From positions 62,001 to 126,000 of the forward strand of contig CALJAK010000002.1 in the NCBI GenBank assembly GCA_938027595.1: 64,000 bases of DNA. Reading direction: 5' to 3'. The notes beneath the pieces were generated by a model. It did not search any database. It had not been told where the DNA came from and was given only the letters and a program-made list of their open reading frames with translations. The position numbers were made by a program, and so were the translations under genes. Below are positions 35,975 through 45,333 of the stretch, in pieces. Each line of letters starts with the position of its first letter. Position 1 is the first letter of the stretch. This stretch comes from an uncultured Thermoproteales archaeon (GTDB lineage Archaea > Thermoproteota > Thermoprotei > Thermoproteales > Thermoproteaceae).

Positions 35975-36666
35975 CTCTGCCGCGGCCGGCGTTGGGTGTG
36001 TATTTAATAGCTGGATGGCCCGACGTCTCTACATATAGAGACGTGGTGCGACGTCTCGAGGGCGTTATAGACTTCTTCGAGATGGGTATACCCACTAAAA
36101 ATCCCAAATATGACGGACCGTTTATCAGGAGAGCACATGGCGAGATTACTACGGCAGATTTCTCTAGACCTAGAGTGCCCACGTATTTAATGGCGTATTG
36201 GGAAGACTACCAGACACACCTCTTCAAAATTGCCTCTGAGATTGGGGCTAGGGGAGTGTTATTTCCAGACTTGTTAATAGATTTTCCAAACGCCTTGGAG
36301 GAGTACGTGGAGATGAGCAAGAGACATGGACTCTCTACAGTGTTTTTTATACCTGGCAAATTTCCCTACAGACTAGCGAGGGCGCTAGTGGATTTAGAGC
36401 CGGATTTTATATATCTAGGTCTATACGCCGCCACAGGCATAGAACTCCCGGTGTACGTAGAGAGAAATATCAAAATTCTAAAGTCTATAGCGCCCGACGT
36501 GTACGTAGTGGCTGGATTCGCCGTGGACACTCCCAAAAAAGTAGAGATGTTGATTAGAGCTGGAGCTGACGCAGTGGTTGTGGGCACTGCGTTTATGAAA
36601 AAATTGGCGGCGGGGTTTGGGGACGCTCTGGATTTTCTACAGTCTCTAAAGAAAGCACTCACTTAA
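35971..36666 (+). CDS. trpA: Tryptophan synthase alpha chain
   Basis: The 231-residue TIM barrel is shorter than the usual 250-270. The catalytic acid/base glutamate is in FFEMGIPTKNP and the aspartate in YDGPFIRRAH. VAGFAVDTPKKVEML and AVVVGTAFMKKL form the phosphate-binding region. It cleaves indole-3-glycerol phosphate to indole and G3P. It is the last gene of the operon. trpC, which makes its substrate, is not in the window. Confidence 0.93.
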   Translation: MTLPRPALGVYLIAGWPDVSTYRDVVRRLEGVIDFFEMGIPTKNPKYDGPFIRRAHGEITTADFSRPRVPTYLMAYWEDYQTHLFKIASEIGARGVLFPDLLIDFPNALEEYVEMSKRHGLSTVFFIPGKFPYRLARALVDLEPDFIYLGLYAATGIELPVYVERNIKILKSIAPDVYVVAGFAVDTPKKVEMLIRAGADAVVVGTAFMKKLAAGFGDALDFLQSLKKALT

Positions 36667-36770
36667 TTTTATTAATCTAGCGTCATTTGCTATACATATA
36701 AGTCTATTTATTGTTGGAATCTATTCATGTTCAATATATATTATTTTGCTTTGTTAATATAGAGTTATAA

Positions 36771-36783
36771 AGATTTATATAGG
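36771..36783 (+). promoter_or_regulatory. TATA box for cystathionine-type enzyme gene
   Basis: gatttatataggt has its TATA core starting 28 bp before the ATG at 36801. The preceding 100 bp are more than 75% A/T and hold no further gene. Confidence 0.55.
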
Positions 36784-36800
36784 TAACTGAAGATATCACA

Positions 36801-37955
36801 ATGCGACGGGCGTCTGTGCCCGTACGTGGATACAGAAACTTAGATCTTTACGGATCTCTACAGCCCCCCATCTACCAGACTGCAGTTTTCAGAATGGTGG
36901 GGGAGGCTACCAAATCCGACAGGGGGTTCGACCTCAAGTACAGCCGGGAGGAAAACCCCACGTTGAGACCTCTCGAGGAAGTATTGGCTAAGCTGGAGAA
37001 CGGAGAAGACGCCTTCGCATTCAACAGCGGCATGGCTGCGCTGTCTACAGTGTTTCTTTCTCTTTTAGATGCAAATAGTGTGTTGTTAGTTCCAATGGAG
37101 TCTTATGGAGCTACTCTGAGATTACTTTCTTCGTTGGAGAAATTTGGCATTAGATTTAACAAAGCGTATCCAGATACAGAAGTTTTCATAGAAGAGATGA
37201 AATCTACGAAACCCTCTATAGTGTTTATAGAGACAATTACAAACCCCACGCTTAAAGTTTTCGACGTGCCGGAAGTGATTAAGACAGCTAAAGACCTCGG
37301 CGCAGTTACGGTGGTGGACAACACTTTCGCTACGCCTATGTTAATCACGCCGATTACACACGGCGCTGAGGTGGTGGTACACTCTACTTCTAAGTATCTA
37401 GCTGGACACAACGACGTGATTGGGGGTGCGGCTGTGGTGTCTACAAAAGAATTAAGTGACGTAATGTGGGTTTGGAGAGCCATGTTGGGTACGATAATGC
37501 AACCCATGGAGGCTTATCTAACGCTTAGGGGAGTGAAGACGTTAGACGTGAGGTTTGAACGCCAATGTAAAAACGCCAGGGCAATAGCGGAATTCCTCAC
37601 AGAGCATAGCAAAGTATCAGACGTGATTTACCCAGGTCTCCCCACACATCCACACTATGGCATAGCTAAAAAGCTCTTCGGCGATAAATTCGGCGCCGTG
37701 GTTTCCTTCAGAATAAGGGGTGGGCGGAGTGCAGCTGTGAAATTCTTCGAGAGCCTCAAGTTAATCACGCCGAGTCCCAGCCTCGGCGGTGTGGAGAGCA
37801 TAGCTACATACCCAATCACAAGCGCGGCGGCTCCGATAGCCGAGGAGGATAGGAAGATCTTAGGCATTGACGAGGATTTGATAAGGCTATCAGTAGGCAT
37901 AGAAGACGTCCAGGACTTGATGGAGGACTTGGACCAGGCGTTAGCTAATGTATAA
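36801..37955 (+). CDS. Cystathionine gamma-synthase/lyase family PLP enzyme
   Basis: 384 residues with the Cys/Met metabolism PLP fold: LDLYGSLQPPIYQTAVF, the active-site tyrosine region KYSREENPTLRPLEE, VDNTFATPML, and the Schiff-base lysine in HSTSKYLAGHNDVIGG. It could be cystathionine gamma-synthase, gamma-lyase or O-acetylhomoserine sulfhydrylase; these are not separable by inspection. A good TATA box precedes it. The 3' end overlaps the convergent pilus cluster by 15 bp. Confidence 0.88.
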   Translation: MRRASVPVRGYRNLDLYGSLQPPIYQTAVFRMVGEATKSDRGFDLKYSREENPTLRPLEEVLAKLENGEDAFAFNSGMAALSTVFLSLLDANSVLLVPMESYGATLRLLSSLEKFGIRFNKAYPDTEVFIEEMKSTKPSIVFIETITNPTLKVFDVPEVIKTAKDLGAVTVVDNTFATPMLITPITHGAEVVVHSTSKYLAGHNDVIGGAAVVSTKELSDVMWVWRAMLGTIMQPMEAYLTLRGVKTLDVRFERQCKNARAIAEFLTEHSKVSDVIYPGLPTHPHYGIAKKLFGDKFGAVVSFRIRGGRSAAVKFFESLKLITPSPSLGGVESIATYPITSAAAPIAEEDRKILGIDEDLIRLSVGIEDVQDLMEDLDQALANV

Positions 37956-38237
37956 CAACCCACTGCTCGTAGTGCCTATCTTTAACACGCCTCTAGTCTT
38001 CTCTATGTGTAACACTCTATCTCTCTCAATCTTCAGACCGCAAGTTAGATACAGATAGCCACCTTCTTCGAAAACGCGGAATTTTCCATATGCAATAATT
38101 TCGGAGCCGGGATTTTGGAGAACTAACTTGGCAGCTACGCACGGCGCTGGGGTTGAGTAATAATCAAACAAAGCCATGTACATCGCCAGTGTAGCGGTGG
38201 TCAAAAAGAGGAGACTCACTAGGTAGTAATCCGTCAC
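37941..38237 (-). CDS. Small membrane-anchored protein of pilus cluster
   Basis: 98 residues from GTG 38237, which overlaps the upstream stop (GTGA). One N-terminal hydrophobic segment (residues 5-22), then an extracytoplasmic beta-rich domain with two cysteines (APCVAAKL, YLTCGL) that could form a disulfide. The layout resembles minor pilin-like subunits. Last gene of the minus-strand cluster. Family not recognised. Confidence 0.6.
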   Translation of the reverse strand: MTDYYLVSLLFLTTATLAMYMALFDYYSTPAPCVAAKLVLQNPGSEIIAYGKFRVFEEGGYLYLTCGLKIERDRVLHIEKTRGVLKIGTTSSGLLYIS

Positions 38238-38479
38238 GGCTTAAACCTACAGCTCAAATTCAAGACTCTATAGGCAATCCCGGGGGGAGCGTTTATCTCC
38301 TCTCCACACGCCACGTGGTTGTATGTGAAGTTTCCCACCTCAACTAACCTATAGAACTCCGGCCAGTACATGAAGAGAGAGGACAAGTCTAATTTGTTTA
38401 TTTCCATGGGTTTGATGGTTAGCATGGCCGCCACTACGAGGCCGAAAATTATTGGTATGTAAATTACGTCAATCTGCAT
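38234..38479 (-). CDS. Small membrane-anchored protein of pilus cluster
   Basis: About 81 residues from ATG 38479; a longer open frame upstream would overlap the preceding gene by 85 bp and has no hydrophobic start. Residues 4-22 (DVIYIPIIFGLVVAAMLTI) are a membrane anchor. The external part has two cysteines (HVACGEE and NLSCRFKP). It is probably co-translated with the next gene. Function unknown. Confidence 0.55.
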   Translation of the reverse strand: MQIDVIYIPIIFGLVVAAMLTIKPMEINKLDLSSLFMYWPEFYRLVEVGNFTYNHVACGEEINAPPGIAYRVLNLSCRFKP

Positions 38480-38508
38480 GGCGATAGATGCGTCTGGGGG
38501 GAAAAACT

Positions 38509-38949
38509 TTAACACTTTACAATTACGAGCCTCACTACAAATTGATACTCTAGCTCTACGGCTTCTGGAAAGAAATCCGTAGACTGCGCACACGTGGCGT
38601 AGTAGTGAATTATCTTCTCTCCAATAGCTGGAAAGAGAAAGGAGCAGTTAGGCAAATGTATACTATTGTTACTCAAGGTATACACACCCATGTAGACGTC
38701 TGGAGGTGGACACCTACCCACCGCCAGGAGGTACAGTTGTAAAGATTCGCCGCCGACGTTGTACCAAATGACGTACGTCTTGACTTCTACTGGAGTGTTT
38801 ACTTTCGCCGGTTTTTCGGCTTTTATAGATTCGGCAATGTATCTAACGGACCAATCCGCTTTATACATAGACGACAGAACAGCAGCAGCTACCACTGCGG
38901 CTACCGCCATGGCGCCCGTCGTGATCAACAGAACTTTAATGGAGAGCAT
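38509..38949 (-). CDS. Pilin-like or pseudopilin-like protein
   Basis: 146 residues. The N-terminal SIKVLLITTGAMAVAAVVAA is a hydrophobic helix like those of type IV pilin-like subunits, although no clear K/R-G cleavage site is seen. The extracytoplasmic domain is beta-rich with four or five cysteines (GRCPPP, LPNCSFL, TCAQS, VIVKC), suggesting disulfides. It overlaps the large exported protein gene by 14 bp. Confidence 0.55.
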   Translation of the reverse strand: MLSIKVLLITTGAMAVAAVVAAAVLSSMYKADWSVRYIAESIKAEKPAKVNTPVEVKTYVIWYNVGGESLQLYLLAVGRCPPPDVYMGVYTLSNNSIHLPNCSFLFPAIGEKIIHYYATCAQSTDFFPEAVELEYQFVVRLVIVKC

Positions 38950-41785
38950 ACCGCGACTTATCTCCCAGGGGGTACCCCACTTGGTCTGCCCAAGTTTTGT
39001 ACAAAAGCCTAGCTTTAGGTCTCCATATGTCCACAGCCAACCCCGGCTTTGCTAACGTCTCTTGTCTCACTATCGGCAAAACCAAGAGGGGGTCCCATGG
39101 GAAGATTCTACTGGCATTGACGTAAACCACTGAGGCCGCCGCTTCGGCTACTTTAACCCAACTACCGTTTCTGTTTAAGTAGAAAGCGTAGCCAACCACG
39201 GGCCCCTCTGCGGTTATTTTCACTATCCCTCCACTCAACAACTCATAACGAGGCTCTGAAACTCTATCAACAAACTCCACTCTCCCCACCATTTCGAACC
39301 ACTGCGTAAACTCGCCCCTAGCCACAGTCTGAAGTCCGCCGTTGTGTATACAGCGGAAGGGATATTGTCTACCGCCCCCACTGAAGACGTTAATTCCGTG
39401 GAAGTAGGGAACTCCCTCCAAGTAGAGGTAGATAGACATGTCCAACTGGGGGTTTTTGAAAACTTGCGGCACTACAGTTGTGGTTTTGAGTAAGTAAGAC
39501 ACTTGGTTAGTGACAAAAAAGATATAGAAATACTTAGAGCCAGTCTCCACCTCTTCTAACACAATTTGGAGGGGGCCAGTGTAATTCACTGGAGTTACAT
39601 ATATGGGTCTCTTCCCAATTGCAATCGGTTGGCACGGCTCTACTGGCTTGTAGTCTAAATGCCAACCCGGACCTACGTACAGAGTGTCCATCGGTCTCCA
39701 CCGCCTAGTCAATTGTACAAGAGATATGTTACGCCCCCATTTGAAAGTCGAGTCCACCACGTAGCCAGCCTCCACCCACATTCTCAGAGTGACATTTTTC
39801 TCGCTGCCTAAATACGTCAATGAGAAACTATACCCAACCCCCGGCAGAGCTAACGCAACTCCAGGTGGCCACAGCGCAGCGTCCACTTCTAGACACATGA
39901 TGTTTGTGCAAGCGGTGGTGGGAATTATCGACACGAGCCACCGCGGCGAGGAGTTTGTGGGTAGTGTGGCTAGCCCCAGGGGTAGCGCATCGCTCCAGCC
40001 AGCCGGCAGCTCAACGCCGCCGTCTACTTTCTCCCATTGGTAATTGTAGAAATTGCCATATGTGGGGTCTGCAGTCTGATGTAGAAGCGGCTCCACTCCC
40101 AACGTGGTGTTTCTATACTCCGCCGCTCTGTACACTTCACTCAATAGAGAGACTTGGTGCGGTGGACGCGAAACGCACTCGCTGAGTATGTCAAAATCTC
40201 CACTCTGGGGGTTAAAGGCGTAAGTCTTAACTCTATAGACGTGGTGATAGTACAAATGGGGGTCTCCCCACACTAGAGACATGAGGTCTCTAAATCCCCC
40301 CTCTCTACAGACTTGCCCCCCCACTAGCCAATTCACTAACGTGAGTTTAGACAACGGCCACTGTGTGCCCCCCGGGGGTCCCACTTTTGCGTATCCCACC
40401 CAACCGCCGGCATATTTTGTGTACACATGTTGAGAATAGAGACAGTCAAACGTCTGACGCGGCCACTGGCGGCACGGATTCGGCGGTGAATACCACGCGG
40501 TGGATATTTGGCTGAACTCTCCGTCTAGAGCCACGTAGAGAGACGCCTCGCGTGCCTGCGGTTTGTAGTATAACTTTCCACTTCTGGCTACGGCCTCGTA
40601 ATTCACAAAAATGCCAAAGTTGTCCACTACTCTCAAATACGTGGCGTGTGAATCCACCCACAGATCTCTCAATTTCCAAAATATCGACACCCCAAGCTTG
40701 GCTATGGAGCCTAGAGGCATTTTCACCTCTACCGTGTCGTTGTACAACAGAGACTTGCCGCCTAGAGTCACAGCCACGTGAGGGGTGAGATACTCCCCGG
40801 TCTTTATTGCTATAGATCTCAACGTTCCCCTCCACCTCCAGCTTGTGCCAACCCACGTGGAGTTACCCACCGCATCGATTACGAAACACTGAGGGGGAGC
40901 GCAAGAGGTGTTTAGAGTCACGGTGGATATGTAAAGCGGCAGAGGCCGCGGGGGGCTTAACTTCACGGAGCCCCATTTGGAAGGCACCGCAGTCACCGTG
41001 AGAGTAATTCTTCTCAAAAATGGCGTTTGCCACACGTCACTTATGTACTGCCCACGGCTTAAGTCAGTGGAGAGAATTGCACTGTAGATACCCAAGTCGT
41101 TGTATGCACCGTGGTCTGTGTAATACAGCGGATTTGGAATCGTCACACGCACGAACCCGGCGTCTACAGACTCGCCGGGCCGGCGGCCGTTTATCTCTAG
41201 AGCTGTCCATACCGTCTGCCCCCGCCCCCACTTTACTACATTTTCGTCGACGAATTTCTTTCTACAACTCGGCCAACTGTCGTCGTCTGGAAGCTCTACA
41301 CAGACGCTGTGTAAATACCTCTGTATAGGTATGGAGACTTTGAGAAATTGCCTAGCGCTATATCTCGCCGAAGTGCTCGACACTGTGAACTCTATAAATT
41401 TCGACATTTTTTCAGGTTTGTGCGTCAACTTGTAGTAAGTATACACCACGCCGCCGTGTTTACACACATACTCCTCCACACGCCACGACTCACTTGAGTC
41501 GAAATATTCAATTTCTATCGCGTACTTCAACTCTCTATCCCACTTCACAAAAACTGGCGTAGAGTACGCCAAGGCTTTTTGAGTTATGTAAAAATCCACA
41601 CCCCACACGACGTTTTTCTGTCCACTGGCGAGAGTTTGTGGATTGCCGAACACAAGTCCCCAAGTCTCAAAACTGAACTCAATCCACACCTCGGCGGCGG
41701 TGGATATTTGCAACACGTCGACTTTTTCACAAGTTACCGCCGCTGTGAGTTGTGTTAACAACAATATAATCAACACTACCCACAT
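38936..41785 (-). CDS. Large exported protein (949 residues) of pilus cluster
   Basis: ATG 41785 was chosen because it gives a standard signal peptide (MWVVLIILLLTQLTAAVTC), while the ATG at 41824 adds a hydrophilic lead. ggggga lies about 5 bp upstream as a possible ribosome-binding site. The mature protein is beta-rich with many Trp, Tyr and Pro residues and about 15 cysteines. It has no clear C-terminal membrane anchor. It could be an adhesin, tip protein or secreted component of the apparatus. No homologous family recognised. Confidence 0.7.
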   Translation of the reverse strand: MWVVLIILLLTQLTAAVTCEKVDVLQISTAAEVWIEFSFETWGLVFGNPQTLASGQKNVVWGVDFYITQKALAYSTPVFVKWDRELKYAIEIEYFDSSESWRVEEYVCKHGGVVYTYYKLTHKPEKMSKFIEFTVSSTSARYSARQFLKVSIPIQRYLHSVCVELPDDDSWPSCRKKFVDENVVKWGRGQTVWTALEINGRRPGESVDAGFVRVTIPNPLYYTDHGAYNDLGIYSAILSTDLSRGQYISDVWQTPFLRRITLTVTAVPSKWGSVKLSPPRPLPLYISTVTLNTSCAPPQCFVIDAVGNSTWVGTSWRWRGTLRSIAIKTGEYLTPHVAVTLGGKSLLYNDTVEVKMPLGSIAKLGVSIFWKLRDLWVDSHATYLRVVDNFGIFVNYEAVARSGKLYYKPQAREASLYVALDGEFSQISTAWYSPPNPCRQWPRQTFDCLYSQHVYTKYAGGWVGYAKVGPPGGTQWPLSKLTLVNWLVGGQVCREGGFRDLMSLVWGDPHLYYHHVYRVKTYAFNPQSGDFDILSECVSRPPHQVSLLSEVYRAAEYRNTTLGVEPLLHQTADPTYGNFYNYQWEKVDGGVELPAGWSDALPLGLATLPTNSSPRWLVSIIPTTACTNIMCLEVDAALWPPGVALALPGVGYSFSLTYLGSEKNVTLRMWVEAGYVVDSTFKWGRNISLVQLTRRWRPMDTLYVGPGWHLDYKPVEPCQPIAIGKRPIYVTPVNYTGPLQIVLEEVETGSKYFYIFFVTNQVSYLLKTTTVVPQVFKNPQLDMSIYLYLEGVPYFHGINVFSGGGRQYPFRCIHNGGLQTVARGEFTQWFEMVGRVEFVDRVSEPRYELLSGGIVKITAEGPVVGYAFYLNRNGSWVKVAEAAASVVYVNASRIFPWDPLLVLPIVRQETLAKPGLAVDIWRPKARLLYKTWADQVGYPLGDKSRYALH

Positions 41786-41814
41786 GTTCCCCCAGTTGTG
41801 GGGTGGGAAAAAAG

Positions 41815-42312
41815 TTAGGGACAAGCCAGCGGCACTTTTAACGGATAATCCACTATGTATATAACTGTACCCAACGGGGCGAGGACGTACAGAGAAGTGG
41901 TTTTTGCATCGTCGTCATACACCATGACGTATTCCACTCTCTTTAACACCCCGTCAGTGGTTACATATGCGTAAGTCTCTACCCAAGGCATAATGTGGAG
42001 AGAGTGGCGTAGAGTTATTTCGTATAGAACCGACGGCTCGCCGCTGGGAGCCACGGCGTAGGTACATCGATTGACGTAAATATGTAAATCGTAAGTCAAG
42101 AACCTCCCCTCTCTATGCAGTACGTAACCCACGGGGGCGCCGTTTTTGTTTGTTAAAGCAAACTTGTCTAGAGTGTTGTTTAACGTCGATTTGATAATAT
42201 ACAACTCGCTAGCCAAATTTACAGAAGTGAAATGCGGCGTGTGTAGAGCCGCGTAGAGAGTTACAAACGCGAGGAGAGCGAGAGCTATAACTCCATACGC
42301 CATGGACCACAT
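41815..42312 (-). CDS. Membrane-anchored pilin-like protein
   Basis: 165 residues. Residues 3-23 form one hydrophobic segment (SMAYGVIALALLAFVTLYAA), followed by an external domain of alternating beta strands with two cysteines (NRCTYAV and PLACP). The gene follows the preceding one after 2 bp. Its place and architecture match minor pilins of the cluster; no family recognised. Confidence 0.55.
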   Translation of the reverse strand: MWSMAYGVIALALLAFVTLYAALHTPHFTSVNLASELYIIKSTLNNTLDKFALTNKNGAPVGYVLHREGRFLTYDLHIYVNRCTYAVAPSGEPSVLYEITLRHSLHIMPWVETYAYVTTDGVLKRVEYVMVYDDDAKTTSLYVLAPLGTVIYIVDYPLKVPLACP

Positions 42313-42314
42313 GG

Positions 42315-42641
42315 CTACGGTCTATCGCCGCCGCACGTGACGTACGCCATTCCGCCGATAACGTAGACATACATAACGTCACACACTACTTCGTCTCCCA
42401 CACTCAGCGGCTCTCCGTGGAGAAACGCCCAGCCGTATTTAGCCACCTCCCGCAAGCCGTGGTAAAGAACTGCGCCATCTTCTCTCTGCACTAACCTACC
42501 CCAATTGACTTTGAAGAGGCAGTCGGAACACTGCGGCGGGGCGAAGCCCTCGTGCGCTGGAAATAACGAAGTTATAAACACCGCCGTGAACGTCAATATT
42601 CCAACAGCGATTAGAACCTCCTCGAAGCTCTTCATGGACAT
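42315..42641 (-). CDS. Small membrane-anchored protein of pilus cluster
   Basis: 108 residues with an N-terminal anchor preceded by SMKSFEEV, so a Glu lies just before the hydrophobic helix as in pilin precursors (EEVLIAVGILTFTAVFITS). The outer domain has paired cysteines (PQCSDCLF, VVCDV, VTCGG). It overlaps the upstream gene by 10 bp. Confidence 0.55.
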   Translation of the reverse strand: MSMKSFEEVLIAVGILTFTAVFITSLFPAHEGFAPPQCSDCLFKVNWGRLVQREDGAVLYHGLREVAKYGWAFLHGEPLSVGDEVVCDVMYVYVIGGMAYVTCGGDRP

Positions 42642-43060
42642 CTATACTGCATCAATAACCACATTCCTCTAGAGACGAGACCCAGGGGGACGCAAGTGGG
42701 TTTCACTTCTGCGAACTTCGGCGGCGGACACCACAAGCCAGTGTAGGGATTACTCCCAATCTTCGCCCTACCCACACACCGATATCCCCCAGGATACAAC
42801 TCAAACACAGCTACCAACTCGCCGAAGAGCCCCAGTTGTCTAAAGAGAGCATCTGCGTGACTCATGTGCTCCACTACGTAAAGCCTGCCGCTGTTGTTGT
42901 AGACGTACAACACTCTAACTGCTAGATCGTCACTGGGAGCCACAGGTGTCTCTATAGTTTTCCAGTAGATAAAGGGTTGCATCACAACACTTGACGCAAT
43001 TAGAAGCATCGCAATACCCACGGTGAATACGACTACAGACACTAAATGCTCCATACCCAC
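42632..43060 (-). CDS. Small membrane-anchored protein of pilus cluster
   Basis: 142 residues. The start MGMEHLVSVVVFTVGIAML places an acidic residue (Glu4) before a hydrophobic helix, similar to processed pilins. The external part contains cysteines in YRCVGR, GLWCPPP, KPTCVPL and YRCP. It overlaps the next gene by 10 bp. 44 bp separate it from the main pilin gene. Confidence 0.55.
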   Translation of the reverse strand: MGMEHLVSVVVFTVGIAMLLIASSVVMQPFIYWKTIETPVAPSDDLAVRVLYVYNNSGRLYVVEHMSHADALFRQLGLFGELVAVFELYPGGYRCVGRAKIGSNPYTGLWCPPPKFAEVKPTCVPLGLVSRGMWLLMQYRCP

Positions 43061-43104
43061 ATTGCGTTGTTAATGTACATAGGGAGAGTTTTTGGGGAAA
43101 AAAT

Positions 43105-43548
43105 TTAGGAAATTCCAACGGTGACTACGCCCTTTGCTATCTGCACCGCTTTGCCACTACTGGCGTCACGCGCGTAAATCACGTACGTGTACTGACGGCC
43201 TTGCTCTAGTCTGTAGTTGAATCTACATGTGGCAGATTGCCCGGCAATCAGCGACAATCGGTCGCTGGAGACGCTCTGTGCGCCGGCAGTTATGCAGACG
43301 CCAGACATCGGAGTGCTCATGTTCTCTCCACTCGCGGCATACGCCAACAACACGCCGGACAATCTGCCATTTAGCACTTCCACCGTGACGTCGAAACCTG
43401 CTCTATCGACTGTGACAATCGCGTTCGCTCTCAATGCTTCAGCCGCCGATTTGCCCATGCCTTGGAAAGTTATCACCGCCATGACGCCCACTATCACAAA
43501 CGCCGCCGCTATCAACAACGCCTCCACGCTGATCATACCCCGAGTCAT
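43105..43548 (-). CDS. Type IV pilin / archaellin-like major subunit
   Basis: 147 residues with a class III signal peptide: MTRG then MISVEALLIAAAFVIVGV. Cleavage after Gly4 by a prepilin peptidase would leave Glu at position 5 of the mature helix, the hallmark of type IV pilins. The globular domain is Ser/Thr-rich and beta-stranded with two cysteines. The gene sits directly after the TadC/ArlJ-like platform gene. It is the best candidate for the filament subunit. Confidence 0.8.
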   Translation of the reverse strand: MTRGMISVEALLIAAAFVIVGVMAVITFQGMGKSAAEALRANAIVTVDRAGFDVTVEVLNGRLSGVLLAYAASGENMSTPMSGVCITAGAQSVSSDRLSLIAGQSATCRFNYRLEQGRQYTYVIYARDASSGKAVQIAKGVVTVGIS

Positions 43549-43554
43549 GTGACT

Positions 43555-44751
43555 CTATGTCTGTGGGGGGATAAAGTTTAGAACTAACAGTGCAACAACA
43601 CCCCCCAAGGTGAGAGATTTGTGCAACCCCAAGGGAGCCATGAACGTCGAGATGTATAACCCAGTCACTAGAGCCATCGTTGTGGACACAACCCACTTCA
43701 CCTCGCTCTCTGGCGGCGGTGTGAAAAACGGCATGTAGCCACTCACCTCTGCTGCGTGCAACACCTCCACTGCCGTGGCGATGGAATACGCAACTACCAA
43801 CACAGCTATGGTGAAGAGAGATATGTAGACCGCCGCTAGTTTAGACATTTTTTTCAATACTTGAGTCTCCAGATCTGTCAACGTCTGGACGTACTCCACT
43901 GCTTTCAAGGCGGTGGCGCCGCCCGCTTCAGTTATGGCTCGGTACATGCTTCTAGCTAGCGTGAAGTATCTAGACGGCATGAAGTAACCGTATGCGATTT
44001 TCCCCGCCACTTTGAACTTGGCTGAGAGTTGCCCAATCAAGACGTCTGGCGGCGCCCCCTCTCTCAACATAGCCGCGGCGGCTCTCAACAGAGGCGGCAC
44101 TTCTTCTCTAATCTTGAACCACCACAAGCGTCCTTTGGCGAATAGCCAGAGGTAAAGCACGCCACCCAGCGCAAGAAAGAACAGAGGTGGCGAAATGAGT
44201 GAAAACAAGACAGCCACGGGGAGACCCAACAAGAGCCCACGTCCATATGCCCGCAGTGGGTTTATGTCCCACGGCGTGATCCACATGCCGTACAACCCAA
44301 TCGCCGTCACTGGCGTCAAGACAGCGGCTAACAGCCAGAGGTAGTCCACTGTTAAAATGCCTATGGCCCACAAGAAGAGAAAAAATAAGGGCAGCACGAA
44401 GAGAGCACCCATCGACGAGATTATAGATTCATACGTCTTGATTCGCGCTTCAGTCTTGGCGATGGCTATGGCTCTGGCAGAGTCTAGAAATGAACTCACC
44501 AACACGTACTTATCCACCCCGGCTTCTTCTTGAGCCAGAGCCAGTCCAAATAGTCTAGCCGCTTCGCTCTTCTCCTCTAGAAAATACTTCGAGGGGTTTG
44601 GCGTGAGCGAAGCCATGAACAACCTCCGCGCTTCTCGCTCATTTAACTCAGCGGCGTTTAGAGAACAATACTTCAACGCCTCGCTCCCAGACATCGCACC
44701 GAGATAAGTGGCGAAGATAGGTGCCGTGGCTATGTAGAAGTCCTCACTCAT
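43555..44751 (-). CDS. Type II/IV secretion platform protein (TadC/ArlJ-like)
   Basis: 398 residues with membrane segments around 110-155, 185-215 and 295-390. They frame a cytoplasmic domain with REGAPPDVLIGQLSAKFKVAGKI and an ARSMYRAITEAGGATALKAVEYV helix typical of T2SF/GspF-domain proteins. It forms the inner-membrane base on which the ATPase acts. Start ATG overlaps the stop of the upstream gene by 4 bp. Confidence 0.8.
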   Translation of the reverse strand: MSEDFYIATAPIFATYLGAMSGSEALKYCSLNAAELNEREARRLFMASLTPNPSKYFLEEKSEAARLFGLALAQEEAGVDKYVLVSSFLDSARAIAIAKTEARIKTYESIISSMGALFVLPLFFLFLWAIGILTVDYLWLLAAVLTPVTAIGLYGMWITPWDINPLRAYGRGLLLGLPVAVLFSLISPPLFFLALGGVLYLWLFAKGRLWWFKIREEVPPLLRAAAAMLREGAPPDVLIGQLSAKFKVAGKIAYGYFMPSRYFTLARSMYRAITEAGGATALKAVEYVQTLTDLETQVLKKMSKLAAVYISLFTIAVLVVAYSIATAVEVLHAAEVSGYMPFFTPPPESEVKWVVSTTMALVTGLYISTFMAPLGLHKSLTLGGVVALLVLNFIPPQT

Positions 44752-45089
44752 ACCAAGTTAGACAACACCTCCCTGAGGTGTGTTAACTTTCCAGCTCTCT
44801 CCACGGCTTTAGGCAATTCTCTCACGGCGTCTACGGCGTGTACGCCAGAAGACACACGCGCCGCTATGTAGTCCACCACCATGCCCATGTATTTCTCTAG
44901 ATCTATAACTCTGGCGGCGGTTAGCCAATCCTCCTCCTCAAGCCAGATGCCCCTCTCGGCTAGTTTACACACTGCTTTGAAAAATTTCTTTTCCCCTACT
45001 CTGAGTTCTCTAGCCAACTCGCAAATCCATCTAGCTGTGGAGATTGTGAAGCCTCTCTTCACCGCAAGCTTCTCTATACTACACATCAC
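44748..45089 (-). CDS. Small helical protein of pilus cluster
   Basis: 113 residues, mostly helical and charged, with ARWICELARELRVGEKKFFKA and no membrane span. It lies between the secretion ATPase and the platform protein, with 4-bp overlaps on both sides. It may be a cytoplasmic assembly factor. No family recognised. Confidence 0.5.
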   Translation of the reverse strand: MMCSIEKLAVKRGFTISTARWICELARELRVGEKKFFKAVCKLAERGIWLEEEDWLTAARVIDLEKYMGMVVDYIAARVSSGVHAVDAVRELPKAVERAGKLTHLREVLSNLV

Positions 45090-45304
45090 CTCCAGTTGAG
45101 TAGTAAAATCGCCAACTTGATGTAGGGGTCTCTTCTGTTCTCAAGCAAACTCAGCAGCGTCTCTCTCGGGATTGTCTTGAGAATTTCTTGAGCTAACTCT
45201 GTGGGCATTTCCACAAGCGCTTTGACTAGACACTCCTGCCACGACTCGCCTGCCGGCTGCCCATCGTTCGAAGTCAACACCTCCTCCAACCTCCCTCTAA
45301 ACAT
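45086..45304 (-). CDS. Small helical protein of pilus cluster
   Basis: 72 residues, helical, with SWQECLVKALVEMPTELAQ and the C-terminal SLLENRRDPYIKLAILLLNW, which resembles one HEAT-type repeat. It is co-translated with the next gene (ATGA-type overlap) and starts 29 bp after the ATPase gene. Unknown role. Confidence 0.5.
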   Translation of the reverse strand: MFRGRLEEVLTSNDGQPAGESWQECLVKALVEMPTELAQEILKTIPRETLLSLLENRRDPYIKLAILLLNWR

Positions 45305-45333
45305 ACACAGTCGTGAGTTTCTGCGAAAAAACT

